22,457 nucleotides of DNA. Origin: Gracilariopsis chorda (lineage: Eukaryota > Rhodophyta > Florideophyceae > Gracilariales > Gracilariaceae). Position 1 is the stretch's first letter; every line of letters begins with the position of its first letter. Below, piece after piece: positions 19,370 to 22,457 of this stretch. The stretch spans positions 1 to 22,457 of the forward strand of contig NBIV01000505.1 in assembly GCA_003194525.1 (NCBI GenBank), written 5' to 3'. The translations under genes and the position numbers were made by a program. The notes under the pieces are model-generated. The model ran no database searches. It was not told the DNA's origin and saw only the letters and a list, made by a program, of their open reading frames with translations.

Positions 19370-20308
19370 CTAGTCATTGCCGATACTCACACCGGCAGAC
19401 TCTCTTTTGCTATAACTGTCAAACATGGACTCGTCATACGTCATATGGGCGGTGGCACCAGAGTCAATGATCCAGTCACTGATACTTTCTTCCACAGAAC
19501 CTGTCGCAATGAGACAAACAAAGTCAGAGTCAGAGTCACATCCTCGTTTCTCGTTGCCGAGATCGGTCTGCACAGCTGGGTTTGCGGCAGCACTCTGCTC
19601 TTTGCTAGCTTTGTCACGTTGTCTCTTGAAACAATTTCTCTGGATATGCCCCTTCTTACCACCGTAGTAGCACACCATGGACTTCTTTCGTGACTGCGCA
19701 CCGACCAAAGCCGTGTCACTTCCGGACTCCTCCTTGGCACGATCGTTCATTCGCTGTTCCTCTTGCAGCAAACGACTCTTCACAAACTCTAAATCGAGTT
19801 TAAGATCACCAATCGTGGTGTCAATAGCGACAATGAGGTGTTCGAAAGGGTCTGGTAGCCCACATAGGATTGCCATAGCGATGTTTTCTTCCTCATCCAC
19901 TACGTCCATGCTCTTCAGATCCGATGCACGATGACGAACACGATTGATGAATTGTAACATTTTCTCATCATCTCGCATCTTGGCTGTGTAGAAGGCACGT
20001 CTTGCATTGATTCGGTTGAGCAGCGTTTTACGCTGGAACACATCGCAAATGGCTTTCCACATTTCCGCAGCATTCTCAGTATCCCTCACATGGTCCAAAT
20101 GCTCATCACTGATGCTGAGACCAATAACAGCCCTAGCCTTGGCGTCTTTCTTCTTCCATGCTGACAACTCTTCATCGTCCGTAGGCCTGGTTGATTCAAG
20201 ATGGTCATCGAGGTCCTTGAGTGCAAGCAGCAACTCAACCTTTTGCTTCCATACATGGAAGTTATCCTAGCCCAACTTTTCAATCTTGATGCCACCGAAT
20301 GAATCCAT
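19370..20308 (-). pseudogene. Element B gag and protease, TAG at codon 14
   Basis: The gag ATG (20308-20306) is followed by TAG at codon 14 (20269-20267), as in A. From there one frame runs through capsid, knuckle and protease. The knuckle reads CYYGGKKGHIQRNC, in which the second zinc Cys is Gly (A keeps it). The protease motif DSGATAHM is intact. The frame ends at TAG 19372-19370, where A has TCG (Ser). Unlike A there is no frameshift between knuckle and protease, which indicates that family 1 encodes gag and pol in one frame. The capsid is nearly identical to that of A. Confidence 0.9.
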
Positions 20309-21512
20309 GCTTGGTAGATGTCAACAAACAGCACAGGTGCGATGAAAGACCTACGGCACTTAAGTAGTATAAAAGTGGCAACAACGACAACAATAACAAC
20401 AAAAACAACGACAACGACAACAACAAAACTTCAAATTCGGGCGCACTGACGGGAGATACTACCTCCGCTACCCTAGGGTGTCGGACCCCTGGCCCCCGGA
20501 GATGCTCCGGGTACAAGACGTCTTCTTCTGTCTTCCCTCTCCTACGTCTAAGGAGAAGATGCGTCGCTCTCTACGAGGCTTCCAGAGGATGGTTAATGAC
20601 CCAAGATATGCCTTCACCAAGTATAACCCTTTCTGGCCTCTTGCAAGAACTTGCGCGACCTCGAAACTGAAGCTACTATGGCAACCAAAGTACGCTGCTA
20701 ACGTGCAACCACTTAAGGTCACACGCGGCCTGATCCTGAGAAGGAGGGCAGCCTACGCCACGTCGCCTCCCCGCACAAACGCCCAAGGGTCAGATGCACG
20801 GATCAAAAGCTCGTTATGGAATACCTTCGCAACAGCCCAAGAATCCCGACACGCAGTCAGGATCAAAACAAATAATTCAATCACCTGCACCAGCGCAGTA
20901 CGCCACGGCACCCCGTCCACAGATGCACCCGCTGAACTTACCAGGTCTTAACGACCGTCACCGTTATCTGTCCAAATGGACCTGTGGGAAGCCGCTCGAC
21001 AGTACACCCGCTTTGGTTCAAGCCGCCAGGCTCACGTCCCCGGATACCTGGAATCACCCAAAGTAACCCGGATCAACCGCTCGTCGCACTGGACACCAGA
21101 TGATGATTAAGAAACACGAAAAACAAACAACTGCTGAGCACACGATCACGGAGCCCAGACTTCGAAACTAGACCGACTCGACCTCACGGATACGACCCGA
21201 CAAACGACTCTGGGATCCCAAAACACAAGATAGAGGGAGTGTCACACACAAAGTAGATAGCGATCGACAACACGGGCAACAACGGAGGCCCAACTCAACA
21301 ACGACAGGAAGTAAATGTCGAACCACTACCACCCCAACGCCCTCAGGGAAGAACGCAAACCAAAGGAGAATGACCAACACCGACAAACAATGGGATCAAG
21401 ACACCCGACGCAACGACGAAAGAGGCAAAAACAGCGAAACGGATGAACGGTGGTGAGGGAGAGCGGCGACAGACGAACGATACTGAAAGGGATAGCGGCA
21501 GCGGTCAGCGGG
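20309..21512 (-). other. Element B untranslated leader
   Basis: It is collinear with the A leader. In element sense it contains a perfect hairpin CCCGGAG-CAT-CTCCGGG (about 20498-20514), the 34-nt core shared with D (20471-20438), and a GTT-type repeat (about 20428-20373) before gag. The antisense open frame 20478-20951 is rejected as a gene. Confidence 0.8.
20438..20471 (-). promoter_or_regulatory. Conserved leader core (element B copy)
   Basis: Element sense is GTAGCGGAGGTAGT, then ATCTCCC, then GTCAGTGCGCCCG: three mismatches to D over 34 nt. The A copy has one additional change. Confidence 0.65.
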
Positions 21513-21527
21513 GCTGGGCCCATAACC
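21513..21527 (-). promoter_or_regulatory. Primer-binding site, initiator tRNA-Met anticodon arm (B)
   Basis: Plus strand GCTGGGCCCATAACC reproduces 15 nt of the eukaryotic initiator tRNA-Met anticodon arm, including the CAT anticodon. The element RNA would therefore pair with the middle of that tRNA rather than its 3' end. It abuts the LTR directly. Confidence 0.9.
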
Positions 21528-22305
21528 TGTTGAAAGTTGAAAGGAAGTTGAGGGGATGGAAGGGAAGTTCGCCAGCTCTAGCTTGGATTTACTTGGAGAT
21601 CCTTCAGACACATCTTATATACCACTCTAAATTCGAATTGCGCGGGAACACCAACTACAAGTAAAACCTAAACCACTAAGCAGGGACACTCAATACTACC
21701 AATCATCATCTAACATGACCTAGCCAGCTCAGCACAACCTCATTACATCAACGCACACCAACGCACCAACGTTCCGTAATAGTTACGTGCATACACATGA
21801 CCATGACAAGGCACAAATTCACGACTCCAACACACGCCAGCACATGCCAACACATCACGGTAAGTCAACACGTCACGGTAAGTCGGCACGTAACCTGTGG
21901 TGTTAGTGCCATGTCATCATGTGGCAATGCACACAACACCACGTCATCAATATACCCGTGCATGTGTAAACCTGTTGACAGTGCATGCGCACCTTACCAT
22001 TGTACCAACCACTGCTGTACCACTTGTACCAGCTGTCAACCACTGCACGAGTATCCCCTGCACACAACGTACACTGTGACCACTGTAGTAGCTGGACACG
22101 TGGGTGTGACCAACCGATCCAGTTATGCCATACCACTTGTACGCACCACGTTGCATATGTACATTTGCAGTAGCCAATCAGAAGCCAGTTTCACGTTGGG
22201 TTCGCGCACACGCGCATATGCGCTTTTGCAGAGGTACCCTCTAAAACAGCCCATGCTCCCCGGAACGTTTGGTTTTCAGTGACAGCACAGGTACTACTGC
22301 CAACA
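21528..22305 (-). repeat. Element B 5' LTR (778 bp)
   Basis: TGTTG..CAACA ends on the plus strand; full-length match to 16967-17745 with about 12 substitutions and one 1-bp deletion in CACCCACG. The U3 module is at 22223-22134 and TATATAA on the minus strand at 21621-21615. The outer flank begins GATGTTTG in family-2 RT. Confidence 0.92.
22134..22223 (-). promoter_or_regulatory. Shared U3 module (B 5' LTR)
   Basis: Same block order and spacing as in the other LTRs, with the perfect palindrome at 22223-22212. Confidence 0.8.
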
Positions 22306-22457
22306 GATGTTTGTTGCCCAGGTTGACATAAAGACAGCGTTCCTGAATGGTGAACTCAAAGAATATGTGTGGGTGATGTCACCGCGTGGCATTCCTGGTC
22401 TCAAGTCACAATGCTACAAACTGCTAAAGGCGATATACGGTCTTAAGCAGGCTCATC
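22306..22457 (+). pseudogene. Copy G: family-2 RT fragment running off the window
   Basis: The frame from 22307 is open to the edge and reads MFVAQVDIKTAFLNGELKEY, then VWVMSPRGIPGLKSQ, then KAIYGLKQAH: RT motif A and the segment before YVDD. No lesion is visible in these 50 codons. Its first 75 bp repeat the last 75 bp of D before element B (16892-16966) with five mismatches, so it is a separate copy or a diverged duplicate, not the direct continuation of D. Confidence 0.87.

Larger units (their letters stand above)
16967..22305 (-). mobile_element. Element B: family-1 copia with both LTRs and an internal deletion
   Basis: This 5339-bp unit is bounded by LTRs of 779 and 778 bp in the same orientation. 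Internally, in element order, it carries primer site, leader, gag, protease, integrase N-terminal part and then, after an in-frame 1479-nt deletion relative to A, the RT tail and RNase H. By eye the two LTRs differ at about 12 substitutions and one indel, so it is not a very recent insertion. It sits antisense within family-2 sequence. The flanks do not form a clean 5-bp duplication (ATGTC versus GATGT). Confidence 0.92.

Noticed and set aside
21513..21527. A host initiator tRNA-Met gene
   Set aside because: Only the anticodon-arm stretch is present, exactly at the LTR edge and repeated in each element; no acceptor stem, D arm or T arm surrounds it.
16962..22310. A clean 5-bp target-site duplication around element B
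   Set aside because: With standard TG..CA ends the flanks are ATGTC and GATGT; GATGT matches only if one extra C is counted in the LTR, and the wider flanks belong to different copies.

Overview
This window is eukaryotic and consists entirely of nested, decaying Ty1/copia-class LTR retrotransposons. I see no host gene, rRNA or complete tRNA gene, and no prokaryotic feature. All coding signal belongs to copia Gag (UBN2-like capsid plus CCHC knuckle), aspartic protease, HHCC/DDE integrase, copia reverse transcriptase and RNase H. The capsid style and a possible oomycete-type initiator hint at an oomycete or other stramenopile. That is my recollection and inference, not proof.

Layout from left to right, with my own labels. 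Element A (1-5564, minus, family 1) has its 5' LTR, primer site, long leader and gag-pol, and runs off the left edge. Copy C (5565-7447, plus, family 2) is interrupted on the left by A and on the right by E. Element E (7448-10247, minus, family 2-related) keeps its 3' LTR, polypurine tract, RNase H, RT and linker, then stops at an inverted junction. Copy F (10244-12259, plus, family 2) holds integrase to RT. Element D (12260-16966, plus, family 2) has a 5' LTR, primer site, leader and a gag-pol frame that ends in RT. Element B (16967-22305, minus, family 1) has both 779/778-bp LTRs but a large internal deletion. Copy G (22306-22457, plus, family 2 RT) runs off the right edge.

Every longer coding region is broken by nonsense codons, frameshifts, deletions or lost catalytic residues, so no copy here looks autonomous. 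Both family-1 copies share a TAG at codon 14 of gag.

The most interesting signal is non-coding. Three otherwise different LTRs (A/B, E and D) share a collinear 90-nt U3 module without a single indel, built around the palindrome GCGCATATGCGC. Families 1 and 2, whose Gag proteins are barely alignable, also share a leader core matching at 31 of 34 positions. All three primer sites match the anticodon arm of initiator tRNA-Met, the half-tRNA priming arrangement known from Drosophila copia. The families therefore seem to hold cis-acting control modules in common while their proteins diverged.
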